Below are positions 23,443-35,500 of a DNA stretch of 64,000 nt, piece after piece (position 1 is the first letter of the stretch; the number at the start of each line of letters is the position of its first letter). Origin of the DNA: Hypericum androsaemum (Eukaryota; Streptophyta; Magnoliopsida; Malpighiales; Hypericaceae); assembly GCA_963995505.1 (NCBI GenBank), contig OZ023198.1, forward strand, positions 7,960,558 through 8,024,557, read 5' to 3'. Position numbers and translations under genes: made by a program. Below the pieces are notes generated by a model. The model was not told the origin of the DNA, searched no databases, and was given only the letters and a program-made list of their open reading frames with translations.

Positions 23443-24889
23443 GATAAGGGAACAAAGGAGAAGAATGTCATGTGGTGGAATTGAGGGATGGAGAAGGAAG
23501 ATGGGAATTCGTGGCTGAGCTGATGGTACTGGGAATGGAAGGTTGTCCTTTGTAAAATTAACTTGTCTTAATTTATGTTTGGGCCATGGGCTTGTTTTAT
23601 GTTTATTTTCTTGTATATGTATGCAAAAGTTGTACGGATAAATATGTCATGAAAGTTATGTTGAATGGTTGGCCTCTAACTTTCTTTTCTACTCCTATCT
23701 CTCAACTGTTCTTCAAGCAAGCCTCGAGAATCTTTTAAAATGAGGTTGGAGTTCTCTTTGTCGTATCTTCACATCCTCGTGAGCATCTAAAGTAATGAGA
23801 ACTTCATCTCCTCTGATGACCCTAACTTGGAGTTCCTGAATCCCGTAAGCTGAGAGGTCTTCGTATATGTTGTTGTTGGAGCAAAAAATTAATTCATGAA
23901 TTTGCTGAACTTATTTTGGTAAAAAGGCTGTAATTTTCGGCTCAAGTATTGGATTGCCGTGATTCTAAAAGCCACAGAAAAAGAAGACAAAGATGTAGAA
24001 CTTTCTAGTTTATGACTTCTCCAAATTCGGAGCAGAAAGAGGTCAAACTTGGGTTGGACGTTTGGTAGTAGGTTTTTCCTAATTAGACCGGAGCTATGTT
24101 AGGTTTTCCTATATTGAATATGGCCTAGGATTTTTTTGTATGGGGTTGGGTTAGTTTTTCTATATAATAAGAACTTGGGAGAGGCATGAAGATACCCACA
24201 AACCAAACATCAAATATTCATATCATTTATCTTATGTAACCTCTACCTTTAATCTTTATATTTTTCCCTTCCCCCTCTCCCCCATATTTTCAATAAAGTT
24301 CTTTCTCCTCTATCAATTCTTTTCTCTCTTACCTATTCTAATCTAACTCTTCTCTTCTTGCTCCCCATATTTCTTCCATCTTTACCTATTCGTTCGAATT
24401 GCTCTTGAGACGACCACTCCGGACCCGTTCTAAAGATCGTTTTCGACGTTCTACTACAATTTATCGGCAATAGATTTTTGGCACGCTCGATGAGACTAAG
24501 GAGGGCGTCTGAGAAGAGTGATTGTTGCATCCAAACCACAAGTTTCCACATATAGTTTCGAGTCCTTCCTCAAAAGGGACGAAACTGGTCAAAAGTTGTG
24601 CTGAAAGAAGACGTCCAGCGAGGTTAGCCAGTTTTGGAGGGTATTCTGGCCTTATTTGGAGCGGAATCTGAAGAAGCTTTCTTAACCAAAATTGAAGATC
24701 GTTGTTTCCTCTTTCTGTGGATACTAAGAACACTAAAATCGGAGTTCGTACCAGGAAGATACAACCAAAAGACTAAAGAAAGATTGATCTGTATGATTGA
24801 GAAGTCAAGTAGGCTTTGGAAGACATTTTGGTCTTTTTCTCTGCAGAATTTAAGACATATCGATCTGTATAATTATATGTATCACAAAC

Positions 24890-25285
24890 AAATATTTTGC
24901 GACGAGATTTTTTGCAGAAAATTAGCTATGAGTGTATATAATAGGGGTATGAGTTCAAATGTGTCCAAACGGCTACTTTTTGTCCACTTTTCATCTCCAA
25001 ACTCCTTTATTTAGTTCAAAAATTAGGTTTTTTTATAGAAATATTTATATGTATTACAAAACGATATTTCGCAACGAGATTTTTTGCAAGAAATTAGCTA
25101 TGAGTGTATATAATAGGGCTATGAATTCAAATGTATAGCGAACGACTAATTTTTGACCATTTTTCAACTCCAAAGTACTTTATTTGGTACAAAAATTAGA
25201 TTTTTTAGATGAAAATAGTTATACGTATCACAAAAAGATGTTCACGACGAGATTTATTACAGGAAATTAGCTATGACGGGATCTT
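24890..25285 (+). repeat. ~174-bp tandem repeat, 2.3 copies
   Basis: The block gcgacgagatttttt-gca followed by aaattagctatga begins at about 24899, 25072 and 25247, each with flanking atgtatcacaaa-like sequence. It lies inside the LTR-like unit. Confidence 0.85.
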
Positions 25286-25639
25286 CTCGGCTCAGTACAA
25301 GCCGTTTTCCTTAAATGAGCAGATCCCGTCCTTGAATAGGAAGCTTTCAAAATGCGACGACCAAGCAATCGCGGCCTAAAGAGGAACTTAACAAGTCTTG
25401 CCAAATATTGAGAATCTCGGCTCAAGTTAGGAAAATATAGATCGTCTTGACCTTCTCGAATCTCCCACGCAAAATCTTGACTCAAGTCCGTCATCGCCCA
25501 ATACGGACATCTCGTCAGGCCCAAAGTGAATCCCAAAATGGGCTCAAGCTAACGACTTCCTCAACCAAAGTGGACCTATTCCCGAAATCGCCTTCCCGCC
25601 TACGAAGGTCAAATGAGCTTCCTGCTCGGGTCAAAGTTG

Positions 25640-26080
25640 GCTTCTCACCTTGGGCTTCTCGCTCGGCTTCTCGCCTTAGGCCCCTCGCTCGTCTTCTCGC
25701 CTTAGGCTTCTCGCTTGGCTTCCCGCCTTGGGCTTCTCACTCGGCCTCTCGCCACTCGGCTTCTCGCTCGGCCTTTCGCCACTCGGCCTCTCGCGTAGGC
25801 CTCTCACTCTACCTCTCGCCACTCGGCTTCTCACCACTCAGCCTCTCGCCGTAGGCCTCTCACTCGGCTCCTCGCTCGTGCTTCCCACCGGCCTCTCGCC
25901 TATGTGAGTGAGAAGAGTTTCTCGATTGGATTCGCCCACATGGGCGAGAGGAGCCTCTCGCCTGGGCTCACCAACGTGAGCGAGAAGAGTCTCTCATTCA
26001 GACTCGCCTACGTGGGCGAGAGGAGCCTCGCCCAGGCTCGCTCAGTAAGCGAGAGGGGCCTCTCGCCCGGGCTCCACGTG
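25640..26080. repeat. GC-rich degenerate repeat (ctcgcc / gcgag modules)
   Basis: Dozens of short modules such as ggcttctcgcc, cactcggcctctcgcc and their complement gtgggcgagaggagcctc. The first two-thirds are in one orientation and the last third is inverted, so the segment can fold back on itself. The plus frame at 25447-25854 is only a translation of this repeat. Confidence 0.85.
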
Positions 26081-26158
26081 CCGATGAGCCTGAGCCAATT
26101 TTTGCACATCCGGAGATAGATCGTCATCAATCTGAGACATTAATTTCGTGCTCCAACA

Positions 26159-27540
26159 GAAACAAAAAATTGTGTTTCGAGGCACACTCCTTTTCAACTC
26201 TTAGCACTTAACCTTTCAAATCAAAGAATCAAATTACAGACCCTCATAAACAAAAGTAATATACTCACCCCTTGATTATGGGTTTCACCAACTTCTATGA
26301 ACTCATCATATTCATAAAATGCAACATCTCTTCTGCCTATCTTGTAATATGCAACATGCCTCCACCCTCAAATCGACACCAAGCTTGTGAAGAAAGAAAC
26401 AAGAGAATAGAAAATATACATTTGATAAACTCTTAGGCCAATATTTCCAAAAAGACCCTGAAATAAACTTGTAAAACAGAGAGTTCTAGATGGGGGAGGT
26501 AGAAGTACCATTGACTTACATTTTCAATTCCAATTTTCTAGATCGCTTGTACTCTACAAAATCTTTCCAAAAATGGATTCGATGGCAGCCAAGTTGGGTC
26601 TGAAACAAAATGAATAGGAGTACCATGGACTTACATTTTCAATTTTGTCCAGCACTTTGAGGAGATGACCACAATCCCTGAACATCATAATATCTTTAGA
26701 AAATAAATAAAAGAAAAGGAGCGAAGCACCTTGCTTGGATTTATAGATGGAAAAAGGTATGTGTTATACCATGGGCTTTGTTCTATAAAGTAATATTTTC
26801 TTCCTACTTCCAAGCAAACAAAATCTCTTATTTTTCTCGCCGGTTATAATTTTTATACCCATTTGGTCGTCTAATTTACGTACGACCGTCTAATTTATGT
26901 ACGAGTTAATAAATTTTTTGAAATGTATCAAAAGTTTCATAACGATCCTAACATAGATATTACCGGTTCAATACTCTCTTTTCATTTACTTGGACTACCT
27001 GAATGAATTATTCTGTTATTGGTATATTAAGCTTCTATTTATTTAGACTTTGTTTGTTTAGCCGGAAACGATAAATATTTTCCAAGTGTAAACAAATATG
27101 ATATAATATTTTCTTCAAAAACTAATGAAAAATTGTTGCAAATAATGCTGGAAAACAACTTTCCTTCAGAAAACCTTGCGTTGCTTGGTACTTCGTGATC
27201 CCTCTTGCAAACGGGCAATTTTCTCGGAGGTGTGAGGAAAAAAATCGAATTGGGTACCATTTACGATCATTATCAACGTAGATTATGTAGAGGATCCAAC
27301 ATTCGACCACACTGACTTGCTTCAAGTCAGTAGTGTCCAACAATTGAGTCCGAGTGGTAATGAATTTGCATTGAACAACACTCGAGCTCAAACGCAGTGT
27401 CTATAAGTTCAATAAAATCCATCGTTGTAACCATTTAAACTCAGTTCAGCAGAACTTGCAAGAAGGCTAACTGTAAGAAAGCATTAAGCCACTTCAGTTT
27501 CAGTCATTCAAGGCACTTACAATCTGCACTTACAATCTGC
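26159..27540. other. no intact gene; possible decayed NLR flank
   Basis: Two similar blocks (gtaccattgacttacattttcaattcc near 26508 and gtaccatggacttacattttcaatttt near 26621) form an imperfect repeat. No protein could be recognised. Confidence 0.4.
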
Positions 27541-27549
27541 AGGTGAAAG

Positions 27550-27791
27550 TTCTCTCCAAATCAATGGTGTTCTGACAACCTAGATGACCAACATGCCTCT
27601 CCAGACCTTGGAGTCTCTACTCATTCATGATTGTGACTTAAGATTGAAGGATGAGGAGTATTTGCGGGATCCGAATCTTGATGCTAGACGGACTGCCCAA
27701 ACTGGAGCATCGATGGGAAGTTGGTTTCTTTTAGATCTTCTGACGATGATGATGATGATGATATCAAGGAACCATCAGACATATAGCGTGT
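27550..27791 (+). pseudogene. NLR relic: LRR fragment and 3' end
   Basis: The sequence matches the end of the CNL genes further right: gacaacctagatgaccaac resembles 42820-42845, TLESLLIHDCDL resembles ALESLAIDDCDD, and gatgatatcaaggaacca-cagacatatag resembles the terminal codons of both NLRs. The 3' flank (agcttttggatattggctg...) also matches 43799 and 48128 onward. Most of the gene is deleted. Its downstream flank is cut at 28091 by the composite elements and resumes at 35805. Confidence 0.85.
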
Positions 27792-28427
27792 GTTTAGTAA
27801 AGCTTTTGGATATTGGCTGTTAGCTTTTGGTTGGCCTAAACAACCAATAGCAAGTACCTACATTTGTGTGGACGTAAAAGTTCAATTACTAATAATAATA
27901 TCTTTTGCTTTGTAATTTATATAAGGATTGGATTACGATAGATTTTGCTTGGTTCAATACCATCGACCTAATCTTATTCTATTTTTTATTAGATAGGAGT
28001 CCAGTTCAGTAGCAATTTTACGTTTGGAAGGAGCGTTACAAGCAACAAGTTTGCATATAAACGTGGCCTACTCGACACATATTGGGTGGGGGAGAATGGA
28101 TTGAGTGGGAACTATTAAAATTTTGTCCACAGGTAGGGACTTAATTATAGGCCGTCAGATTTGATTTTAAATCAAAATATTTGAATTCAAGGGCCATTAA
28201 TCTATCGAGGGTACTTTTGACATTTTACCTACCAATTAGGGATTCTACCCCACTACCATTTTAACTTTTATCTCCCACAGTTGCAAAAAAAAAATGGCTG
28301 CCATCTCTCTCCTCCATTTTAGAAAATAATAATAATAATTCTTCTTCTTCCAAATCTCATCCATTCTTTTATTATTTTTCAACTCTAAACAACCTCCATC
28401 TTCTTCTTTCTTTGCCTGACCCACCAG

Positions 28428-28561
28428 CACCGTGGGTGCCCGGAGCAGCCGCTCCTCGTCGTGAAGGTGGAGCTCGAAGAACTCATCATCTCCATCTTCG
28501 ACGACCCGTCGGTGAGCCGGGTCATTAGGGAGGCCACCTTCTCCAGTCCCGCCGTCAAGGC
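28428..28561 (+). pseudogene. SMXL: SMAX1-like (SMXL) gene fragment, copy 1
   Basis: Plus-strand codons give [15 protein letters not shown], then [19 protein letters not shown] and [11 protein letters not shown]. This is the segment between the two Clp-N-like repeats of SMAX1/SMXL proteins, the Clp-ATPase-like repressors degraded in strigolactone and karrikin signalling (family form: RRGCPEQ...[34 protein letters not shown]). The fragment has no start, no ATPase region and no EAR motif, and it ends abruptly where the tandem duplication begins. It is captured exon DNA, not a gene. Confidence 0.85.
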
Positions 28562-28906
28562 GAGAATGGATTGAGTGGGGACTATTAAAATCTTGTCCAC
28601 AGGTGGGACTTAATTATAGGCTGTCAGATTTGATTTTAAATCAAAATATTTGAATCCAAGGGTCATTAATCTATCAAGGGTACTTTTGACATTTTACCTA
28701 CCAATTAGGGATTCTCCCCCACTACCATTTTAACTTTTATCTCCCAAAGTTGGAAAAAAAATATGGCCGCCATCTCTCTCCTCCATTTTAGAAAATAATA
28801 ATAATAATTCTTCTTCTTCCAAATCTCATCCATTCTTTTATTATTTTTCAACTCTAAACAACCTCCATCTTCTTCTTTCTTTGCCTGACCCACCAGCACC
28901 GTGGGT

Positions 28907-29054
28907 GCCCGGAGCAGCCGCTCCTCGTCGTGAAGGTGGAGCTCGAAGAACTCATCATCTCCATCTTCGACGACCCGTCGGTGAGCCAGATCATTAGGGA
29001 GGCCACCTTCTCCAGCCCCGCCGTCAAGGCCGCCATCGAGCACTCCCGCATATT
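28907..29054 (+). pseudogene. SMXL: SMXL gene fragment, copy 2
   Basis: Tandem copy of the previous fragment, about 479 bp to the right, with a few substitutions (SVSQIIREA instead of SVSRVIREA). It runs slightly further (VKAAIEHS), as in true SMXL proteins, before unrelated sequence. The longer end shows that copy 2 preserves the original capture boundary and copy 1 is the duplicate join. Confidence 0.85.
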
Positions 29055-29498
29055 AACTGCCGCTCCCCTGCTCCAGCCCAGATTTGGGTTCTGGTCGCGA
29101 CTACCGTGCCCGTCCCTGTCCCCGTCCTGGGGAGCCAGAGTTTGTATGTGAGGGTTTGTCGGTTGGAGAAGGAGGGATTTTCACCAATAAGACTTTACTA
29201 GGGTTCCTATCTTTTCACCTCCATTCCACTTTTTTGACCAAGATTTTGTTTAAAAAAATCGGGACCCTAATCATTGCTCCTCTCCATCTCAACCCCTTCT
29301 CCTCGGGCGATCCGTTAGTTTGTGACCATACCGGCGACCTCTCCATCTCATCTCCTTCTCCTCGCGTTCATGTTTTAAAGTCAACCATACTCGGCTCTCG
29401 CACATGGTAAAACTCTCGCGTATCTGTCATTTCGTTCTCATCCCGATGTCGCTTTTGTTCTAATTGTACTAGAATTGGTATTGAGGTGTGGTAGCCAG

Positions 29499-29746
29499 GT
29501 GTGCGGGAACCCGTACAGTATCATCAGGAAGTACGGGCTCATGTGCTGCAGGCAGTGCTTCCGCAGCAACGCCAAAGAGATCGGCTTCATCAAGGTTTCC
29601 TTATTTTCTTTTAATTCTTTTTCCTTTTTATTATTTTTAGAAAATATATGTATATATTTATATATAGTTTGTTGTTTAAGGAAGGTGGATGCATGTGTTT
29701 TGACTTGATATGTTCTCGGTTGTGAATTGAATTGCAGTATCGTTGA
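29499..29746 (+). pseudogene. RPS29: 40S ribosomal protein S29 (uS14) exons 2-3, captured
   Basis: An acceptor (gccag) at 29498 is followed by 32 intact codons: [13 protein letters not shown], then [24 protein letters not shown] intron (29595-29737) and a last exon encoding Tyr-Arg-stop follow, which is exactly the gene structure and C-terminus of plant S29. Two of the zinc ligands remain (CCRQC) and the CG pair of the first CxxC is half present. Exon 1 (start Met, first Cys) is missing upstream. Because the intron is retained, capture was at DNA level. The preserved frame suggests recent capture or selection. Confidence 0.9.
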
Positions 29747-30399
29747 ATGGATGGAGGATGTGACTCGCAGTTGCTGAAGAATGGTGCCGAGGAAGTTTTG
29801 TATTTTGGGGGCAGATTTGTTACTTTTACGCCTTTTTGGTAGGATGTTGACATGATTTTTTTTCTGCTGGAGATGGCTTTTAACTATGAGGACTAATTTT
29901 TTGGTAATTGTAATTCATGACGACTGCAATCGATCATTTTGTTGCTGTTGGGATTGTTTTGGTTGGAGTTGTTGCAATATCGTGCTAACTTAAATGAGTC
30001 TGGGGCTGGCTTTCGAGTGTTATTATCTGATCACCTAAGCTTATGTTGTTATGTTTTAGTAGCCACTGTGTATTGATATGTGCTCCTTTACCTTTTCAAG
30101 TATTTATTGTTGTTGAAAACCAATTTTGTGTCTGTAATGGTTAATGAAGATTGAAATCTAGAACATTTGCATCTTAGTATCCATTTGTATTTTGTTATTA
30201 GATGCAAAATAAACGTTTGTGGAGAATTAGTCATTTTGTGTTTCTACTGTGTGTTGCTGCGGGGTTGGATGGCTGGCCTTTAAGATTGTGAATAATAACA
30301 GTTAACTGATGCAGGTCGAGTTTTATAGGACTTTGTTGTGGTTGCCCATTTCTTTCGTGGGGTTGATTTTCTTTATGATATGTGAGAGTTTTATTAGTT

Positions 30400-31020
30400 T
30401 TTAGGTGTATTGATATTTGGCTTTAGGTGTATTAATATTGGTTTGACGATGTAGTGATATTGGTTTTTAGCTGTAGTGATATTAGTTTTTAGATGGATTG
30501 ATATTGGTTTTTAGATGCAATCATATTGGTTTTTAGATGTGTTGCTATTGGTTTGAGGATATATTGATATTGGTTTTTAGGTGTATTGATATTGGTATAC
30601 CTGATGAATGAAATTGGTATCCGTCTATAATGATATTGGTACATTACAAAACATATATTCGAATGCATATGAGATGTCCAAATCGGATAACCAATATTCC
30701 TAGAGCTAAAAACCAATATCTTTTACTCATCAAAACCAATATCGCTACACTTTAAAACCAATATCAAATATTGGTTTGATTATGTACTGATATTGGTTTG
30801 TGTATGTACTGATATTGGTTTTAGTATGTACAGATATTGGTTTGATTATGTACATATATTGGTTTGAGTATGTACCGATATTGATTTTAGTATGTACAAA
30901 TATTGGTTTGATTATGTACATATATTGGTTTGAGTATGTACGGATATTGGTTTGATTATGTACAGATATTGGTTTGAGTATGTACTGGTATTGATTTGAG
31001 TATGTACTAATATCACTGAA
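30400..31020 (+). repeat. array A1 of gatattggttt repeat (plus orientation)
   Basis: Tandem ~20-23-bp units of the form gatattggtttgattatgta(c), degenerate and with spacing changes. Each unit carries ATTGG, the complement of a CCAAT box. About 30700-30770 contains a few units already inverted. Confidence 0.95.
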
Positions 31021-31128
31021 GATAAAATATTCTCAAATTTTAATTAATAACATGATGTCAAGTTTAGCAATAGACGGTTGCAACATTCAACTTTTGGACA
31101 ATCTTATGCTCTTTACAATTTGCAAAGT

Positions 31129-31397
31129 TCATAAATAGCTGAGTGGTCGATTCAAGTCTATGTCTAAACAATTTTTCTCGGGTATTGTCTCCTGGTTCCA
31201 CACATTAGTACAACTGTTCTTTTTCTTCTGTTTCATCTGCTGGTGCTTTGACATTGATTTTTCACGACCAACCTCACAACTGTTTTTCAATATCTTTCTT
31301 GACTTGTTCGGATTCTCGTATTTCTTTATACATTTACCCAACGCTTTGGATGTTGTCTGGTCATCATCGACTTGTTGTGTATCCATCCATGCTTCGA
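31129..31397 (-). pseudogene. unidentified exon-like frame in composite element A
   Basis: Between the two opposed arrays, the minus strand has a splice-acceptor-like ttattcag followed by an open frame of about 90 residues (IEAWMDTQQVDDDQTTSK..., CLDIDLNRPLSYL). It is Lys/Asn/Gln-rich and of unknown family. It may be a captured exon or the tail of the element's own lost gene. Confidence 0.3.
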
Positions 31398-31429
31398 TCT
31401 GAATAAGTTTTGTTAGTATTCATACCGCA

Positions 31430-33340
31430 ATACCATACAATCATTATCGCTACACGTTAAAACCAATTTCACTACAGCAAAAAACCAATATCAATACAGT
31501 TACAAACTAATAGCATTACATCAAAAAACCAATATCAATACAGCCAAAAACCAACATCGATACAGCTAAAAACCAATATTACTACAGCTACTAACAAATA
31601 TTAATGCACGTTAAAACCAATATCAATACAGCCCAAAATCAATATCGATACAGCCCACAACTAATATCTAGTCGACTTTCTAGTAAAACCAATAACAATA
31701 CACATGAAAATCAATATCAATAAAGCTAAAAACTAATATCAATATACGCTAAAATCTATATTAATACGAGTCACAACCAATATCAATACTGCCTAAAATC
31801 AATATCACCACAGCTCAAAACCAATATCAATACATTTTAAAACCAATATCAATACAGTTAAAAATCAATATCGATACACGTTAAAACCAATATGAATACA
31901 CGTCAAAACCAATATCAACACAGCTCAAAACCAATATCACTAAAGCCTAAAACCAGTATCATATCAGGCTAAAACTAATATCAATACAGCTTAGAACTAA
32001 TATCAATACACGTGAAAAACCAATATCAATACACGTGAAAACCAATATCAATACAGCCTATAACCAATATTAGTACAGCCCAAAATTAATATCGTATCAG
32101 GCTTAAACCAATATCAATACAGCGAAAAACTAATATCAATATACGTAAAAATCAATATCAATACACGTCAAAATCAATATCGAAATAGCCTAAAACCAAT
32201 ATCACTAAAGCCTAAAACCAATATCTCTGAAGCCTAAAACAAATATCATATCAGCTGAAAACTAATATCATTACAGCTAAAAACGAATATCATATCAGGT
32301 AAAAACTATTATCAATATACGTAAAAACCAATATCAATACAGCCTATAACCAATATTAGTACAGCTCAAAACCAATATCACATCAGGCTTAAACCAATAT
32401 CAATACAGTTAAAAATCAATATCAATACACATGAAAACTAATATCAATACACGTCAAAACCAATATCAATACAACCTTAAACCAATATCACTACAATAGC
32501 ACTACACAGTAAAACCAGTATCGACACATCTAAAAATCAATATAAACACTGTTAAAAACCAATATCAATACAACGTCAAACCAATATCAGTAAAGCTAAA
32601 AAACAATATCAATACAATGTCTAACCAATATCAATACAACGATAAACCAATATCAATATAGTTAAAAACAAATATCAATATAACGACAAACCAATATCAG
32701 TAAAGCTAAAAACCAATATCAATACAGTTAAAAACCAATAGCAATACAGTTAAAAACCAATATCGAAATAGACTAAAAGCAATATCACTAAAGCCTAAAA
32801 CCAATATCTCTGAAGCCTAAAACCAATATCATATCAGCCGAAAACAAATATCATTACAGCTAAAAACAAATATCATATCAGGTAAAAACTATTATCAATA
32901 TACGTAAAAATCAATATCAATACAGCTAAAAACCAATATCAATACACATGAAAACTAATATCAATACACGTCAAAACCAATATCAATACAACCTTAAACC
33001 AATATCACTCCAGCCCAAAACCAATAGCACTACACGGTAAAACCAGTATCAACACATCTAAAAATCAATATCAACACTGTTAAAAACTAATATCAATACA
33101 ACGTCAAACCAATATCAGTAAAGATAAAAACTAATATCAATACAGCGTCTAACCAATATCAATACAACGACAAACCAATATCAATATAGTTAAAAACCAA
33201 TATCAATATAACGACAAACCAATATCAATAGGTTAAGCTGAACTAATATCCGTACAGTAAAAAACCAATATGAATACAAAGTCAAACCAAAATTACTACA
33301 ACTTAAATCCAAATTCCAATACCAACATAGCTAAAAACAA
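31430..33340 (-). repeat. array A2 of the same repeat (inverted orientation)
   Basis: About 1.9 kb of ~20-bp units, consensus aaaaccaatatcaatacagc, i.e. the reverse complement of array A1. Higher-order structure is visible: blocks such as 32180-32470 and 32780-32990 repeat with the same unit variants in order. Confidence 0.95.
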
Positions 33341-34246
33341 TATCCTTTACAGATCAAAACATAAATAATCATGACCAAGGGAAAGCATGAACAAATAATC
33401 ACATAAAACCAATATCTCTATAAAACTGCACATTTAAACTACTAGACGAATGAATAACTTGGCCAATATGATACTAGACATACTAGACGACAGAGGGCGT
33501 ACCTTAAAACAAACAACTACAACTCGAGCTTTAAAAAAAAATACTAGACATACCTTTAATATAGCAATAGTTGTTGTTGATTTGATGTAGAATACTAAAA
33601 ATACTATAATATGTAACTGGAATTTTTTTTGGTGTAGCTATAATTGTTAAGAAACCCTCCCAGGAAAGAACGTTATTTTTTGGTTTGGAGGATTTTCGTT
33701 TTTTTGGTCTTTAGTTTAGTTTAGAGGGGAAAAAAACTGGTAGGGTTTTGTAGATTAAGCTGAATATGAAGAGTCCTTCCTTACAGGAATTCAAAGAGTC
33801 CTTCATGCCTTTTACGTTCATTGGTGGTTATTTTTTTACCTTTTTGAAGTTTCTATAATTTTTCTAGCTTCTATTAGTTTCCAATATTACCTCTTATTAT
33901 TTAATTAATACCTACATTGCCACCATCTCCTCTTTAGTCCCCAAACTTGGGGACTATCCTTGTCCCCTCCAAATCGCCCCCCTGGGTGGGGTGGGGTGGG
34001 AAGGCATGGATGGAGTGGAGACTTAAATATAGATCATTAGATTTTATTTTAAAATAGTTTCTGCAAATTCAAGGGTCATTAATCTATCAAAGGTACTTTG
34101 GACCTTTTACCCATCTCATAGCAACTAGGGTTTCCACCCCATCCATTTAAACCTTTTTAAACACAACCCACCATCTCTCACGTCTCTTCCTCCTCTTCTT
34201 CTTCTTTTCTCTCTCTCTCTCTCACATCCAATCTCCCCCAAATCCG

Positions 34247-34555
34247 ATGGCGTCTCAGCAACACGATGCCATCTTCAATCTCGATGATGACGACCGATCG
34301 TCCCAATCCCATGACGACCGATCGTCCCAGTCCCATGACGACCTCGAGGATGATCCCGAGATTATGGACGACGACGACGATGAGGAAGACCTCTGCCCCA
34401 CCTCCTACGACGCGGTCGTCCTCCCCTCCCCGTCGCAGCTCGACCGGAAGTCCCTCCCGCTAGACGAGATGCGGCAGCTGTTCCAGCGGCTGTGGACCAA
34501 CGAGGATGAGATCGAGCTCCTCCAGGGTTTCCTCGAGTACTCGGCTTGGTTTTAG
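34247..34555 (+). pseudogene. GeBP/STKR-family transcription factor gene fragment
   Basis: Open frame from ATG: an acidic N-terminus with a duplicated DDRSSQSH unit and a run of Asp, then LFQRLWTNEDEIELLQGFLEY, the start of the DUF573 DNA-binding region of GLABROUS1-enhancer-binding proteins. The frame then runs into the satellite array and stops after SAWF, so the DNA-binding domain is cut off. A CT-rich leader (34190-34240) precedes the ATG, suggesting that the 5' end of a real gene including its leader was captured. Confidence 0.85.
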
Positions 34556-35500
34556 TCTGTAGATATTGGTTTCAGTCGCTAATGATATTGGTTTGAGTAT
34601 GTATTAATATTAATTTTCAGATGTAATGATATTGGTTTGAGTACATATTGAAATTAGTTTTACTCTGTACTGTTATTGGTTTCAATTGCTAATAATATTG
34701 ATTTGAGTATGCATTGATATTGGTTTGAGTACGTATTGACATTGGTTTTAGTCTGTACTGATATTGGTTTTCATATGTAGTGATATTATTTTTCATATGT
34801 AATGATATTGGTTTGAGTCTGTATTGATATTGGTTTTAGTATGTTGGTTTTAGTCTGCATCGATATTCATTTCTAAATGTATCGATATTGGTTTCCGAAT
34901 GTATTGATATTGGTTTACAAATGTAGTGATATTCATTTTCAAACGTAGTGATATTGGTTTCCGAACGTAGTGATATTGGTTTCCGAAGGTAGTGATATTG
35001 GTTTGCGAACGTAGTAATATTTGTTTCAGTCGGTAATGATATTGGTTTCCGAAGGTAGCGATTTTTGTTTGCGAACGTAGTAATATTGGTTTCAGTCGCT
35101 AATGAAATTGGTTTCCGAAGGTAGCGATTTTTGTTTGCGAACGTAGTAATATTAGTTTCAGTCGCTAATGATATTGGTTTGAGTATGTATTAATATTGGT
35201 TTTCAGATGTAATGATATTGGTTTGAGTACGTATTGATATTGGTTTTAGTCTGTACTGATATTGGTTTCAGTCGCTAATAATATTGGTTATATTGGTTTT
35301 AGTCTGTACTGATATTGGTTTTCAGATGTGATAATATTGGTTTTCAGATGTAATGATATTCGTTTGAGTCTGTATTGATATTGGTTTCCAGATGTAGTGA
35401 TATTGGTTTCCGAAGGTAGTGATGTTGGTCTCCGAACATAGTGATATTGGTCTCCGAACGTAGTGATATTGGTTTTTGAACGTAGTGATATTGGTTTTCT
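34556..35500 (+). repeat. array B of gatattggttt repeat
   Basis: Units such as gatattggtttgagt-tgtatt and gtagtgatattggtttccgaa follow one another with a ~20-bp period. They start immediately after the captured GeBP frame. Confidence 0.95.

Larger units (their letters stand above)
23874..26158. mobile_element. LTR-like unit (candidate solo LTR)
   Basis: Starts TGTTGGAGCA and ends TGCTCCAACA, with the inverted match continuing inward for nearly 20 bp (aaattaat). Inside are a TATA-like tctatataat (about 24160), an AATAAA at about 24290, a ~174-bp tandem repeat and a GC-rich degenerate repeat, an arrangement common in long plant LTRs. No protein motif and no second LTR were seen. The expected 5-bp target duplication is absent (gttgt vs gaaac), so a rearranged LTR or another TIR element remains possible. 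Confidence 0.5.
28092..33983. mobile_element. composite element A: SMXL + RPS29 fragments with CCAAT-repeat arrays
   Basis: The element lies in NLR 3' flanking DNA; the target-like motif gggtgggg occurs at 28084-28091, 33984-33991 and 35805-35812. Order: left terminal region, SMXL fragment, a ~475-bp tandem copy of both, RPS29 exons 2-3, a plus-oriented ATTGGTTT array, a unique 400-bp part, a long inverted array, and a right terminal region with hairpin tagtccccaaacttggggac (33936-33955). The left end gagaatggattgag and the right end (minus strand ggggcgatttggag) are weakly inverted. No transposase was seen. The superfamily is unresolved; the 8-bp flank would suit hAT. Confidence 0.65.

Noticed and set aside
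25447..25854. 135-residue Ser/Leu/Arg-rich frame
   Set aside because: Translation of the degenerate ctcgcc repeat.
28384..29051. Minus-strand frames with repeated Ser runs
   Set aside because: Antisense shadows of the two SMXL fragments, whose real codons are on the plus strand.
30400..35500. CRISPR-like array
   Set aside because: Short regular repeats, but units are contiguous and degenerate without unique spacers, in a plant genome; this is a minisatellite.
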